Part shown: in pieces, positions 35,351 to 45,957 of the stretch
Numbering within the stretch: the first letter of the stretch is position 1
Layout of the letters: each line of letters starts with the position of its first letter
From: Phytopythium helicoides
Taxonomy: Eukaryota > Oomycota > Peronosporomycetes > Pythiales > Pythiaceae
Direction: 5' to 3'
Length of the DNA stretch: 64,000 nucleotides
Assembly (NCBI GenBank): GCA_024867545.1
Contig: JANFNE010000022.1
Span: forward strand, 558,001 to 622,000
Made by a program: the position numbers and the translations under genes
Notes under the pieces: model-generated
Database searches by the model: none
The model's input: the letters and a program-made list of their open reading frames with translations, nothing else
Told to the model about the DNA's origin: nothing

Positions 35351-36309
35351 CGCAAGCGTGACCAAGGGATGTCAAGCGTCGGGAACCATCAAAGATACGA
35401 CGTTGAACTTTTGACCAATCGGAAGTATCATGTGCTTGATCTGAGCCCTTGCATCATGACCGCACACAACACGGCTGTCATCAAACCCAAACCCATCATC
35501 GCTTGCTGCTCCTATCTAGACTGGGTGCTGCATGACTCGAGTTTGATTGTCTCTGCTGCCACAGCCTGCAGCGTGCGGATCTGCGTCTTCTGGGCTCGTG
35601 CCAGCGGCAAGTTCCTCTGATTATGTATGATCCCAAGCTGCTCGCAGTGCTAGACCGTGAGTCAGCTCGCACGAGCCACGGATGAGGCTTGACGCGTAAC
35701 GTTTGTGCAAGCTAGGCGGTGTGATTCTCGGCGAAGTTGGAAACTCCGATGCCTTTCACAAGTCCTTTCAACGTTGAGCACACACAATCCTCCATTCGTT
35801 CGCCTTGACAGCTGTGGGCTCGGTAGGAACCTCCATCCTTCCAACGGCACGATTCACTTGAAAGTCACAGGTTTGGCAGCTGCAAGCTATTTCATCGCCA
35901 CTGGCTGTCGTTGAGCGAACTGGCGGAAGTCGATGAAGTCCAACCGGAACCGCACGCGGCTTGGTGGTGCTCGCATCCAGCAGCTTCCCCTCTTCCCTCA
36001 CATCCACGCCGCACATCTCGCTCGAGACATAACCAAACGCCTCGAAGGCACCTTGAGCGAGCACTGCCAGCAGCACCAGCGCTTCTCTCAGTGCCCGCAC
36101 GTCGACTGAGCCTGCGCCACCACTTCGAGCACCAAGTGCTGCTCCTCGCTGTCGTTGTGGTGCGCTCGGTGCGTCAGCGAGCGCTTCTCCTCACTGGCGC
36201 CTCCCTTGGCCGCAGAGTTGCCAGCCGATCGCGCTTCCGTTCCTGAGTTGTGTCCTTAGTGAGCTTTCTTGAGCTTTGTGTTCGAAACAGGCAACGCCCA
36301 CTCGATTAG
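35351..36309. other. Divergent intergenic region
   Basis: Between the ankyrin gene (minus) and the LRR-like gene (plus). No gene I can support. A minus-strand frame at 35768-36100 resembles a small secreted protein but has no ATG start. Confidence 0.5.
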
Positions 36310-38511
36310 ATGGAGCAGCAGGATGACGCCGAGCGCTGGCAGTTCCTTCGCCCGTGGCTCGAGCCGCTGCGCGACCGCACGTCGGTGGAGTGGCGCGTGC
36401 TGGGCGACGTGACGTACCACGCTCTCACGGTGCGTGGGGCGGTGAGCTCGTCCGAGACCCCCGACTCTGGCTTCGACCTCGTGCGGAGCGCGTTCGTGCT
36501 ACTCGCGGCACTTCGCCGCGTAAATCCCGCCACGTTGCGCCATGTGCTGCTGCATTTCTGTGACGGGGAGGACCCTGGCAGGTTGGCGCTGGCGAAGAAG
36601 AAAGCTTTTGGCATCGGCGACCTGCTGTTTCACATCAACCTCGATGATTTTGACCTCGATGTGGACGTTGTGAATGGGTTCTTCGGTGACCGGAACGACC
36701 CAGAGATCAGTCAGCGACTAGCAGATGCGGTTGCCAAGGTATATGCGCTTGGAAATGAGCAGCAGGAGCTTTTGTTGGAGCCTCTCGATGTTTCCATCAC
36801 CATGAGTGTTTTTGACGCCGAGAGCCAGAACCTGACAGCCAAGTGGTGGAGCGCTGTCAAGGAGCTTGCTTCGACGCATGGAGGATGGCGCTTCCCGCTG
36901 CTCCTCCCAATACCCAGCAATTCCAGTATACCGCTCGACTGCGTGTTCAAGCTCAGAACCGTCCGACTAGACGTATCCGGAAACCTCACGACTGATTCGC
37001 TGGCAGCGATCGGGGATATGGTGACGTCAGGAAGCGAGCTCGTGTTTGAGCAGCTGTGCATCTTTCCTGGTGTTTCAGGGCCACTTGATGTCAATGATGC
37101 GCTGCGCTGGGGAAGACTTTTTGAAACGTTGGTATGCGCAGTAGCGGAAGACTGCGGGTTTGTTGACCAAATTCAGATTGGCAGTGAACTTCATAGACCG
37201 GCATTGATGGGGCGGTGGAGCTCAGCGCTAGCTGAACTCTCGAATGCGATGACATTGGTGCTTAACCTAGATCACGATTCAACGACTCCAGAGGCACGTG
37301 CATCCAGTTGGAAGTACCTTGCGTATGCCTTTTTCTCCAAGCACGCCCGCTCTCAACTCGAAAACCTGAGGCTTGATGATGTGGTTCTAAAAACAACAGA
37401 TGTCGACGTAATGGCAGAATTGCTCGCTTCTCCTGACCCCACAAACCACTTATTTGGTTATCGAGATGAAGCCACTGCCGGGGACAGCAGTAATCCCTCT
37501 GGTGACGGCGATCTCGTGACCGGAATGCTGAGAAAGGGAACTGTTGCAACGCTACTAACCATGGAGCAAGGCGATGAACTCACTCAAATCGATGAGTCAC
37601 AAGCTACCTGGACTCTGAATGCTGATATTCATTGTGTCAAGGTCCTCCGCGACAACGGCGACAAGGAATTTGCGCGCGTACTAATCCCAGGATACGGTGT
37701 GAACAAAGTAAAGCGCAGTCAAATTCGACGAGGAATGTATCAAGTACCCAGGCTAGGAATCGAAACTTTGCGGCTGAACTTTGCTCGGGAAGATCTTGGG
37801 ACATCGGGACTACCTCGAGCGTTGAAGCTGATTGGGACAAATCTAACGAAACTTTACCTTGAAGTCCCACCGGGCATGGATAGTACGATACCAAGAGCAC
37901 TCTCACCATGCGTCAACCTGAAGGCGCTGAGCTTTCGTGGCGACGCCATGGACTCAATCGCATTTCTAAACGCTTATCGTGAGAGCGAGCTGAATATTCA
38001 GCAGCTGGACTGCAGCTTCAACGACATTGTCGCTTTCATGAGCGAGCTCAGCGATATGAGCACTCGTATCGCTCAAAAATTGAAGCGTATGGCATGCTAC
38101 TTTGATAACGCATCGGCACAATGGGAGCAACACGGTAGTCTGGAATGTGTCACCAGGATGCTAAAGAAGAATCGTCGGCTCGAAGTGTTCCAGCTCCCAG
38201 CTAGTGAAACGATGTGCGAGGCGCTTGGACCTATACTGAGCAGGTTTGATCAAGAGGCGATCCCTGTAGAGCTTGAGCGTTTTCCAACAGCGTGCCGACT
38301 GGCATTCCTCAGCATATTCAGCACAAGCAATAACAGCTCGAGACAAGAACGGAGCACCAAAATCCCAAAGACTGATGAAGAGAAACCAGTCATATCGGGG
38401 CTTTCCGATTTCCCAGTCGACAGGCTTGTTTTCTCCAAGATATTTTCGTTCGCTGGAACTTGTGCCCATCGCCACGTGCTATTGACTCCAATTCGCTTCG
38501 TGCTGCGGTAG
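36310..38511 (+). CDS. LRR-like oomycete protein of unknown function
   Basis: Single exon, 733 residues from ATG 36310 to TAG 38509-38511. Irregular leucine-rich segments (LRTVRLDVSGNLTTDSLAAI, LENLRLDDVVL, LTKLYLEVPPG, LKALSFRGDAM, IQQLDCSFNDI) suggest a solenoid of degenerate LRRs. A C-terminal block (PVDRLVFSKIFSFAG) resembles the end of many oomycete proteins of this kind. No signal peptide or membrane segment is present, so it is probably intracellular. The family is lineage-specific and unnamed. It converges on the rRNA methyltransferase gene with 174 bp between stops. Confidence 0.7.
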   Translation: MEQQDDAERWQFLRPWLEPLRDRTSVEWRVLGDVTYHALTVRGAVSSSETPDSGFDLVRSAFVLLAALRRVNPATLRHVLLHFCDGEDPGRLALAKKKAFGIGDLLFHINLDDFDLDVDVVNGFFGDRNDPEISQRLADAVAKVYALGNEQQELLLEPLDVSITMSVFDAESQNLTAKWWSAVKELASTHGGWRFPLLLPIPSNSSIPLDCVFKLRTVRLDVSGNLTTDSLAAIGDMVTSGSELVFEQLCIFPGVSGPLDVNDALRWGRLFETLVCAVAEDCGFVDQIQIGSELHRPALMGRWSSALAELSNAMTLVLNLDHDSTTPEARASSWKYLAYAFFSKHARSQLENLRLDDVVLKTTDVDVMAELLASPDPTNHLFGYRDEATAGDSSNPSGDGDLVTGMLRKGTVATLLTMEQGDELTQIDESQATWTLNADIHCVKVLRDNGDKEFARVLIPGYGVNKVKRSQIRRGMYQVPRLGIETLRLNFAREDLGTSGLPRALKLIGTNLTKLYLEVPPGMDSTIPRALSPCVNLKALSFRGDAMDSIAFLNAYRESELNIQQLDCSFNDIVAFMSELSDMSTRIAQKLKRMACYFDNASAQWEQHGSLECVTRMLKKNRRLEVFQLPASETMCEALGPILSRFDQEAIPVELERFPTACRLAFLSIFSTSNNSSRQERSTKIPKTDEEKPVISGLSDFPVDRLVFSKIFSFAGTCAHRHVLLTPIRFVLR

Positions 38512-38685
38512 AGCTGAGGCCGAGGCAGTGTACAGTAGTTCGTTTCTTTTGATATCGATATCTCTTCCGATGCACTGCCCATAGCTCTCAAGAAATACGT
38601 TCCATTATTTTCGTGCACATCCGTGGACAATCTGGTCAATGTGATCAAACAAGTTTACATTAGAGCTCTCTTCGAGAGCAAGCCT

Positions 38686-40284
38686 TTAAGCTGCTTGCTG
38701 CTTCTGCGGTTGCTTCTTCTTCCGCTTCTCCCGCTTGCGGCGCTTGCGGTTCTCTCGCTGCGCCTCGGACAGCTTCTTCCGCTTTGATCCAGCCTTGCTT
38801 GGCTGTGAATCGGTCTGCTGCTCGTCATCACTGTCGTCACTCTCCTGCTCCTGTTCGGAAGACTTTGGCGGAGCACTAGCTAGCTTGGTTGGCTTTTCGG
38901 ATTCACTTGATCGCTCAAAGTATGCGACGAAGAATCCATTTGTCTCGTCCTCAAGTCCATTTGCGCGAATGAGCTTGGAAGCCTCGTCCGCTGAGAGCTT
39001 TCCGGCGACTTCCACTCCGCGGCGCTTCCAAGTCGGCAGGCACGAATGCAGCTTAAATGGACGAGCGGCTTCACGGTTCGCAGAGGACTCGAGTGCAGCG
39101 ATAACAACATCTTCGTTTTCTTTCTGGAAGATAGAGCACGTCGAGTACACTACGCGCTCGACCTGAGGAAACGAAAACGCCTTAAGCAAAGCTTCAAGCT
39201 GGAAGTCAGCGAGGGACTGGAGACGATTTGCCACGTCCTCTTCGTACTCGTCCATGCCTGGCTCGTCCACTTGATCCTGGCGGGTACTTGCAATGTCCAG
39301 CAAATGGTCAAGGCGGTTGTTCATCCCTGACCCCGAGCACGATGGGTCCAGCAAGATGCTTCGCACATTCTTGTACTTCTCGTCGGCGGGGTCGACATCC
39401 AAGAAGCTCTGGAGACACGGCTCCACGATCTCGGCAGCGCCTGCTTGCTTCATTCTCCGACGGAGCAGGTCTAGACGCTTCGCCGACCGGTCAAAGGCGA
39501 ATACGTGGCGCGTTGTCTTGCTATTGGCACTTTGCATCGCATGCTGCTCGTGTTGTTGCTGCAGTAGCATGGCGAGATGGCTGGTTTTGTTTCCTGGTGC
39601 CGCGCACGCGTCGATCACGTCACCATCGCCACCGGTCGTGTCCCGATGCTCGCCGTGCAGCACGAAGGCTGGAAAGCAACTTGCCTTGTCCTGAAGGATG
39701 AGCTTGCCGCTCTTGACGAGCGTGTGCTCATGGAGCTCGGTGCCTGGCGGCAGCACGAGCAGGTTGCGCACGTCTGCGTCCTCCTTAGCGTCAGCGAACT
39801 CGGCGCGGAAGCTCTCAACGTCCTGGGGAGTAGCTAGCAGCGTATTCACGCGCACATACCGCGGCAGCGCGCCTGCATGCTTGCGGTTCTCCTCCGGCAG
39901 CAGCGCCTCGTTGGAGGCGACCTTGGCCTTGATCTTCATGCGCACGAGCGCGGCTTTGAAGGCGTTGTGGAACTTCATAAGCTCCTTCTTGATGTGGCCA
40001 CCGCCCTGGATCTTGCCACGGCCGAACAGCAGGTCGTAGAGCGACACGTAGAGCAGCGGCGTGCCCGCAGCCCCCGCCGCCGCCAGCTTCTTGGGAACCT
40101 TAAACTGCGGCACAGCCGCTAGCAGCTCGCGCAGCAGCGGCTTATATCGCAGCGTCTCGCACACGAGCGCGAACGAGCTGCGCTTGTGGACCACCTCGTC
40201 CGCGTACGCCAGGCTCTTGAGCCCGCCCTGCCGCCGTTCGAGCTTCTGCAGCAGCGCCGCCGCCTCCACATAGAGCTCGCTCAT
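38686..40284 (-). CDS. NSUN5: 25S/28S rRNA m5C methyltransferase (NSUN5/RCM1 family)
   Basis: Single exon, 532 residues. This family methylates a conserved cytosine of large-subunit rRNA using S-adenosylmethionine. The SAM-binding block is VIDACAAPGNKTSHLA; the catalytic motifs are ILLDPSCSGSGMNNR and VVYSTCSIFQKENEDVV, giving the two conserved Cys. The N-terminal part (YKPLLRELLAAV, YDLLFGRGKIQGGG, LPRYVRVNTLLATPQ) is the family-specific domain that sets NSUN5/RCM1 apart from NOP2. A Lys/Arg-rich tail (KRRKREKRKKK) fits nucleolar targeting. Start ATG 40284 gives a standard N-terminus. Confidence 0.93.
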   Translation of the reverse strand: MSELYVEAAALLQKLERRQGGLKSLAYADEVVHKRSSFALVCETLRYKPLLRELLAAVPQFKVPKKLAAAGAAGTPLLYVSLYDLLFGRGKIQGGGHIKKELMKFHNAFKAALVRMKIKAKVASNEALLPEENRKHAGALPRYVRVNTLLATPQDVESFRAEFADAKEDADVRNLLVLPPGTELHEHTLVKSGKLILQDKASCFPAFVLHGEHRDTTGGDGDVIDACAAPGNKTSHLAMLLQQQHEQHAMQSANSKTTRHVFAFDRSAKRLDLLRRRMKQAGAAEIVEPCLQSFLDVDPADEKYKNVRSILLDPSCSGSGMNNRLDHLLDIASTRQDQVDEPGMDEYEEDVANRLQSLADFQLEALLKAFSFPQVERVVYSTCSIFQKENEDVVIAALESSANREAARPFKLHSCLPTWKRRGVEVAGKLSADEASKLIRANGLEDETNGFFVAYFERSSESEKPTKLASAPPKSSEQEQESDDSDDEQQTDSQPSKAGSKRKKLSEAQRENRKRRKREKRKKKQPQKQQAA

Positions 40285-40373
40285 GATCGACTGTCAATTA
40301 GGTAAGAAGGCGGAATGGCTGGCTAGACAGCGAGGAGCTACGATTCGTTTTGAAAGGGTATTTTGGGGAATGG

Positions 40374-41220
40374 CTACACAAAGGCAACTATCGCTGCTAC
40401 GCGGAGATGCGGCAGCGGTAGAGTCCCGGGGAGCGACCGAGCTGCAACACTGCGTCCGGCACGATGGATCCAGGTTGAGGTGTCGACAGGGTCGAACTGG
40501 TTGCCTCCCAGACGCGCTATGAAGTGGAATCAACGGTCAGTTGAAGGACCGTATGAAGGGGGTAAACCAACCGGCGTACAGGAATTCAAGAGACTTGAGC
40601 TGGCCAATGGAGGCGGGTACGGAACCCACGAGGACATTGCGGTCGAGGCGGAGGATGCGGAGAGAACCTAGGTTTGATATCGACTCAGGCACGACTCCCG
40701 CGAGATAGTTGGCGCTCAGATCGCTGCGAGGGAACTCATGTGTCAGATTCTGCAAAGTAATGTCATAACATACATCTAACAGCGTCGGCGCACAGCTCCT
40801 GTAGCCCGTCAAGGCCCGCACGGAAGAACTCGGGAGGTAGGAAGCCAGCGAGGTTGTTGTTTGGCAGTCGTCTGCAGATAACATTGTTGCTTTTCGCGTG
40901 AGTCGTTGCAAGAGGTCAGTTGCAGACTGATTCACCCACATCGCCTGGATGCGGCCGAAGCGGTCGCACACGATACCAGGCCACTTTCAAAGCAAAGTGC
41001 GCATTAGATAGCTGCTCAACGGAAAAGTTGAGTGCCGTGCACGCACATTGTCAAGGCACGGATCGCCCCGCGGGTTCTGGATGTCCCAGGTCCTCGCCCA
41101 GTTTCGTCCGTCCGTGGCCCAGAACAACAGCTTCAGCGCTCCTCGCTCCGTCCTGGTGATGGCGTCGGCCACTCCAAAGCCGCTCACCACGACCCACAGC
41201 AGCATGCACGTCCACTTCAT
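40374..41220 (-). CDS. Secreted leucine-rich repeat protein
   Basis: ATG 41220 begins a signal peptide (MKWTCMLLWVVVSGFGVADA). Next comes an N-terminal LRR cap (LLFWATDGRNWARTWDI, DPCLDNWPGIVCDRFGRIQA), the two halves joined across an intron (about 41044-40990). Plant-type LRRs follow on several short exons: LPNNNLAGFLPPEFF, DLSANYLAGVVPESISNLGS, LRILRLDRNVLVGSVPASIG. A last exon (LGGNQFDPVDTSTW) ends at TAG 40374-40376. There is no membrane segment or kinase, so it may be apoplastic. The exact borders of the small exons between 40950 and 40500 are provisional. It is divergent from HIRA and lies 89 bp upstream of the NSUN5 gene on the same strand. Confidence 0.7.
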
Positions 41221-41410
41221 GGTCCGCTTGACTAGCTTGAAGTGGACTTCAAGTCCCAAGCCTGGAAATAGCACCTGCAACAACCCATACCCCGCCGTAG
41301 CAGCCCGCTAGCTCTTCAAACGACCCCCAGCATGTTATAATCGCCCGCGCAGCAGTGAGGAGCGCGCCGTCTAGACAGGCGGTCTGGGTCTACGGCGCTT
41401 GCTGGGGGCG
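41221..41410. promoter_or_regulatory. 190-bp divergent promoter, LRR gene and HIRA
   Basis: The start codons of the LRR gene (minus) and HIRA (plus) are only 190 bp apart, so both promoters lie here. GC-rich; no clear initiator could be fixed by eye. Confidence 0.35.
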
Positions 41411-44400
41411 ATGCTGCTGGAGAAGCCGAGCGACGTGCGGCACGAGAACGCGTCGGGCACCGGTGGGGCGGATTTGCGGGTCTCGCGGGCGAATTCCGCG
41501 CTCTGACGGCCTCGTTTTGCGCCGAGACAGCCTGCGCCATCTACGGCGTGGACGCGCACCCGAGCAAGGCGATCCTGGCGACGGCGGGCGGCGGTGAGAT
41601 GCTGACTGGCATGTTCGCGGACCGCGGGTGACTGACGCTCGCGTGGCGCAGACAACACGGTCAAGATCTGGTCGCTGGCGCCCGCGCAGGACGAGGACGG
41701 CGCCAGCTTCGAGCTGCTCGCCACGCTCGCTTTTCATGAACAGGCCGTCAACTGCGTGCGCTGGGCGGTGCATGGACGCTACCTGGCCTCGGGCTCGGAT
41801 GACTACCTCGTCCACCTGTACGAGCTGCAGCCCGGAGCGCCACCGCCCGTGCCCTTCGGGTCCAACGCCAAGCCCAACAAGCAGAACTGGACGCGCTGCG
41901 CCACGCTCAAGCGCCACACGATGGGTGGGCGCGATCTCTGTCTAGGTGCTGGAGCCTACGCGAGGCTGACGTTCTGGTGCTAAACAGAGGTGCAGGACCT
42001 CGCGTGGTCACCCGATGACCGCATGCTCGCGACTTGCAGCATTGACAACACCATCCTCATCTGGGACGTTGGCGTTGCCGGTGTTAGCGAAGTTATGACG
42101 CAGCCGCTGCAAACGCTCACGGGACATAGCGGATGGGTCAAGGGTGTTGCTTGGGATCCTGTTGGCAAGGTGCGATTCAATGAGTAGTAGAAGGAAAGAT
42201 ACGCCAAGACGTGTCTAAGGTGGAGCGATTGCAAATTCGGAAGTATCTATCCAGTGCTGGCGAGGACAAGACTGTTCGCATGTGGAGAGTTGAGGACTGG
42301 CAGGTAAATGACGAGGCTGCATGCATGACTCCGCTTATGAACTCGCGACTGATAACAACGAATCGAATAGCCGGCGGAAGTTGTGAGCGAGCCGTTCCAG
42401 TCGTGCGCCTCGACCTCCCATTTTCGGCGGCTCTCATGGTCGCCTGATGGCTCGGCACTGTGCGCAACTCACGCGTTCAAGTCAAAGAAGAATATTGCTG
42501 CGCTGCTGAACCGGTCAACTTGGTCCGACGAAGTCAAGTTTGTTGGTCACCAGGGAATCGTTACTTGCGCTCGTTTTAACCCCAAGCTTCTCGGTATGCA
42601 TGCTTTCCGACAACTTTTCTGGGAGTGATTTTGTTGGTGCTCACTTGCATGTGCTCCTACAGTTAGCTCAGATGATCTAGAGAACGAGTACGCATGTTGT
42701 GCGGTCGGTGGCGAGGATGCGACCGTTAGCATTTGGCTCGCTCACCTTGCTCGCCCAATTGCGGTGATCAAGAACTGCTTCGATGCATCCGTCACTGATT
42801 TGTCGTGGTCAACAAAGCAATCGCTCCTGATTGCATGTGGTTTGGACGGCACGATTTGCTGTTTTCATTTTGAAGGCAACGAGATTGGAGCTCCCATTTC
42901 GGATGCCGATCAAAGCAAGCTATTGCAGTCAAAGGTAACGTGCAGCTTACCCCCACTTCGAGCTCAACAAAGCAGCTTACAGTGACCACTATATCTAGTA
43001 TGGATCGCGCGCTGGTATCACACTTGCGTCTACCCTGGTGGAGAATCCAATCCAATTGCAGGTATGCATCTGTGCTGATAGTATTTGTAAACGGACCTCT
43101 TAGATTTGCTGAATGTGTCACCCAGATGGAAGAAAGATCATCGAAGGACTCTCCAAGTGCAGTGAGCGCAACTCCTGTTATGCAACCTGCACCTCAGCAG
43201 CAACAACCCACTGTCCTCGTGCCGAAGAAGAAGAAAAAGCTTGCCACTTCCCAGTCTGTAAATGCATTGCAACCGAGCAAGAACGACAAGAAACGGATTG
43301 CCCCAACGCTTCAAGCTGACCTCTCCGCCCCAGCGCACACTAATCCTGCGTCATCCCAAAACAACATCCGCAACATTTTGTCTCCCATGGTGCCTTCTCC
43401 AACCGCTGCTGATGCGAGTTTGATGGCCTCGCGATTAGAGAACCAGTCAGCTACCGGATTCAGTCAACCATCAAGCAGCGACGTCAATGTTGTGTCGGTT
43501 CGATCGAAATCGAGTGCAGTTGGTACAAATGGAACCACTCCGGCTGTGCGGGAGAATGGATCAGGAGGAAAGATTATCGCGTCAAAGCCGGCAACTGAAG
43601 GGGGATCGCTCAAGCGAAAGCGCGACGGCGAAAGAGCTGCGGCAGCACAGGCAGCTACAGCAAAGACCAGGGAGGTGGTACCACAAGCACCGGCAGTTCT
43701 CAACGAAAGGTTTGTCCGGTGTGTAGCCGTCTCTAGCCTGCGTTTTGTTGTGTTGACAGCAATTGTATTATATGCAGTGGTGCCAGGTGCGTGGACTAGT
43801 AGTGAGCCATTGCTGCCAGAGTTTCCGCTTCGTCTCCAGTTTGTAGTGGACATTAGCACCGATTCTTCTCAAGGTGCTCGTCGACTTCAGCGCTCAAATA
43901 CGGCAACACCCTAAGGTGTCAGTCGAGGTAACAGTGCACAATCTGAAGAATCCTACACCTGAAGAGATCGTTGGTGAGTCAACCTGAACACTACAACCCT
44001 CGAGCCTTGTTGCTAACGATCAATTGGTTCGCAGAACTTGGCCCCGTCTTTTCAACGATTTCATGCACGGAAGGAAGCAGTGTCAAATGGGCCGATCGAG
44101 TCGCTGGACGCGCAGTCGCTGTGGTGGGAAACGCCACGTTCTGTGCGGTTGCTGTTAGTAATGGCGACTTGTACATTCTCAGCCCGAATGGCCGTCGACT
44201 CTTTCCATGCATTGGTACGATGTACATCTACTGACGACAATTCATGCTGTGCACTAATTGCTGCTGTCTTTCAATGCCAGCACTGGGAAGTCCAATCGCC
44301 GTGATTGAGTGCAGCCCAGGACAGTCTTCGTATTTGGTGGTCATTTTGGCGTCCGGGACGATCAAGATCTGGGATGTGAAGATGCGAAAGCTGACGCTCT

Positions 44401-45621
44401 CCAATTCGATCGAGCCTATCACTCATGTACGTATTTCGCTATTTGCTGAGTCGAAACGCGGCAAAAAATTGAAACTAAACTTCTGGAATACGTAGATCAC
44501 GTCAAGTGATTACCCTCGGCTCACTCTACTCCGTTGTCAAGTGACGGGCAAGGGCCAACCTATCGTTACCTTCGCCAAGTCCAACCCTGATACGCGTGGT
44601 GGATCGAGTTTGGTGTCATTTACGTTTGACTCGGCAATGGAGTCATGGTTCGTATTTTCTGTAGTCTACAAGGTGCTGGCATCAATCATACCTACTCACT
44701 CGTGAAAACTTGTGAAGGATGCGCGTCGCGGACGACAACTTTTCGTTTTCAGACTTTGCCTCTGCTCTACCAACCGACGCAGTTTCGCTAAGCTCCGTGC
44801 CTGTATGTATGCATTTGTGCTCGTTATCGTATCCATTGCCTCACAACATTTCTTCTGTTTTGACCCAGGTCGGCCCCTTGCGACGCCTTCAAAACGCTTC
44901 GGGATACAACCGGACTCACCGAGGCAGTATCTCCGCGATGCTTAGTGGCATGTCTGACGCTCTTGTTCAGAGGAACGTAACTCGCTCGCATCTTGAACAT
45001 CAAATTGCGGCCGCCTTGGCGCTCAAGAGCTCGACTGAGTATCGCTACTGGTATGAAAATCGTCATCTAGTTGGTATGGATTCCAGTTAGAAGGCTAACA
45101 CTCTCTTTTTATGACAGGATTCGGACTTATGTCAAGTTTCTTGCTCAAGATGAAGACGTGTCTCGCTTGGATGACTTATGTGCCGAGATGATGGGACCTT
45201 TTCATGCGTACGTTACTACCGAGTCGATGTCCTACGCTCGTTGCAGCCTTTGACCATTCTTAACCCACTGTGTCGTGCTCTTCACGTCTAGACCGTCGAG
45301 AAACGAACCCTCTTCCGGTCAAACTAGTGACAGCTCATGGGCTCCGATGGTACTGGTGGGTGATACTGTGTTTGGTGGATACTCAATCCTGTAGCCAGTT
45401 TGCGATGATCTAACACAGGCTGATCACAGGACATGGTAAAGCGTGAAGTGCTCAAAACTCACATCCTCCCTACAATGGCAACGAATCGAAGCCTCCAGCG
45501 TGTAGTGACGCGTTATCAGCTTATGCTGAGCGAAATCGATGAGCGTGAAAAAGAGGGAGAACCCGCAGTCGAAACGCCAGCAATCGATGCGCTTTCCAAG
45601 GACGATGCAAGCCCAGCATAG
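41411..45621 (+). CDS. HIRA: HIRA-type histone H3.3 chaperone
   Basis: Multi-exon gene, ATG 41411 (MLLEKPSDV) to TAG 45619-45621. HIRA deposits H3.3-H4 independently of replication. The N-terminal half is a WD40 propeller: IYGVDAHPSKAILATAGGDN, NTVKIWSL, YLASGSDDYLVHLYEL, LAWSPDDRMLATCSIDN, LTGHSGWVKGVAWDP, SAGEDKTVRMW, CAVGGEDATVSIW, LLIACGLDGTICCF. After a basic linker (KKKKKLATSQS, KNDKKRIAPTLQ, likely the B domain that binds ASF1) comes the C-terminal HIRA domain (VAVSNGDLYILSPNGRRLFP, VVILASGTIKIWDVKMRKL) and the terminal block HLEHQIAAALALKSSTEYRY and VLKTHILPTMATNRSLQRVV. Exons are separated by introns of about 50-70 nt, for example 41463-41522. No break was found in the coding frame. 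Confidence 0.92.
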
Positions 45622-45957
45622 ATCTTCCCACCCTTGAATCATGCAGCTCACATCAGCTGCGACATTCCAATAGACTTGGTGTGATCATGAAAAGGTCATT
45701 CGGTATTTTCGTCGATTGTATTCTTGTGTGTGGAGGAGCACCAATTCGCAGACACTGCATTACCAGAAGTGGCCCAGATTGGGCTCAACTGTGTCGTGGT
45801 ATTAATCTGCTGGTGATGAGTGCCAAGATCGAATGCAACCGCCTCCACGTGTTACAGAAAGCGCTCTCCCCAAAACCAAGACGCGCGCAAAGCCGCCTGA
45901 GGTATCGTAGCACCGTCGCCATTTTGCACCAAGTAGCACAATCTGATTCAGTCCTGC
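45622..45957. other. Intergenic, possible 5' exon of RhoGAP gene
   Basis: Downstream of HIRA. A short open frame around 45815-45897 (MSAKIECNRLHVLQKAL) ending at a GTATCG donor could be an upstream exon of the next gene; phase could not be confirmed. Confidence 0.35.

Noticed and set aside
35768..36100. Minus-strand frame resembling a small secreted Cys-containing protein
   Set aside because: The signal-like stretch begins at GTG; the first ATG lies after it, and no upstream exon with ATG was seen.
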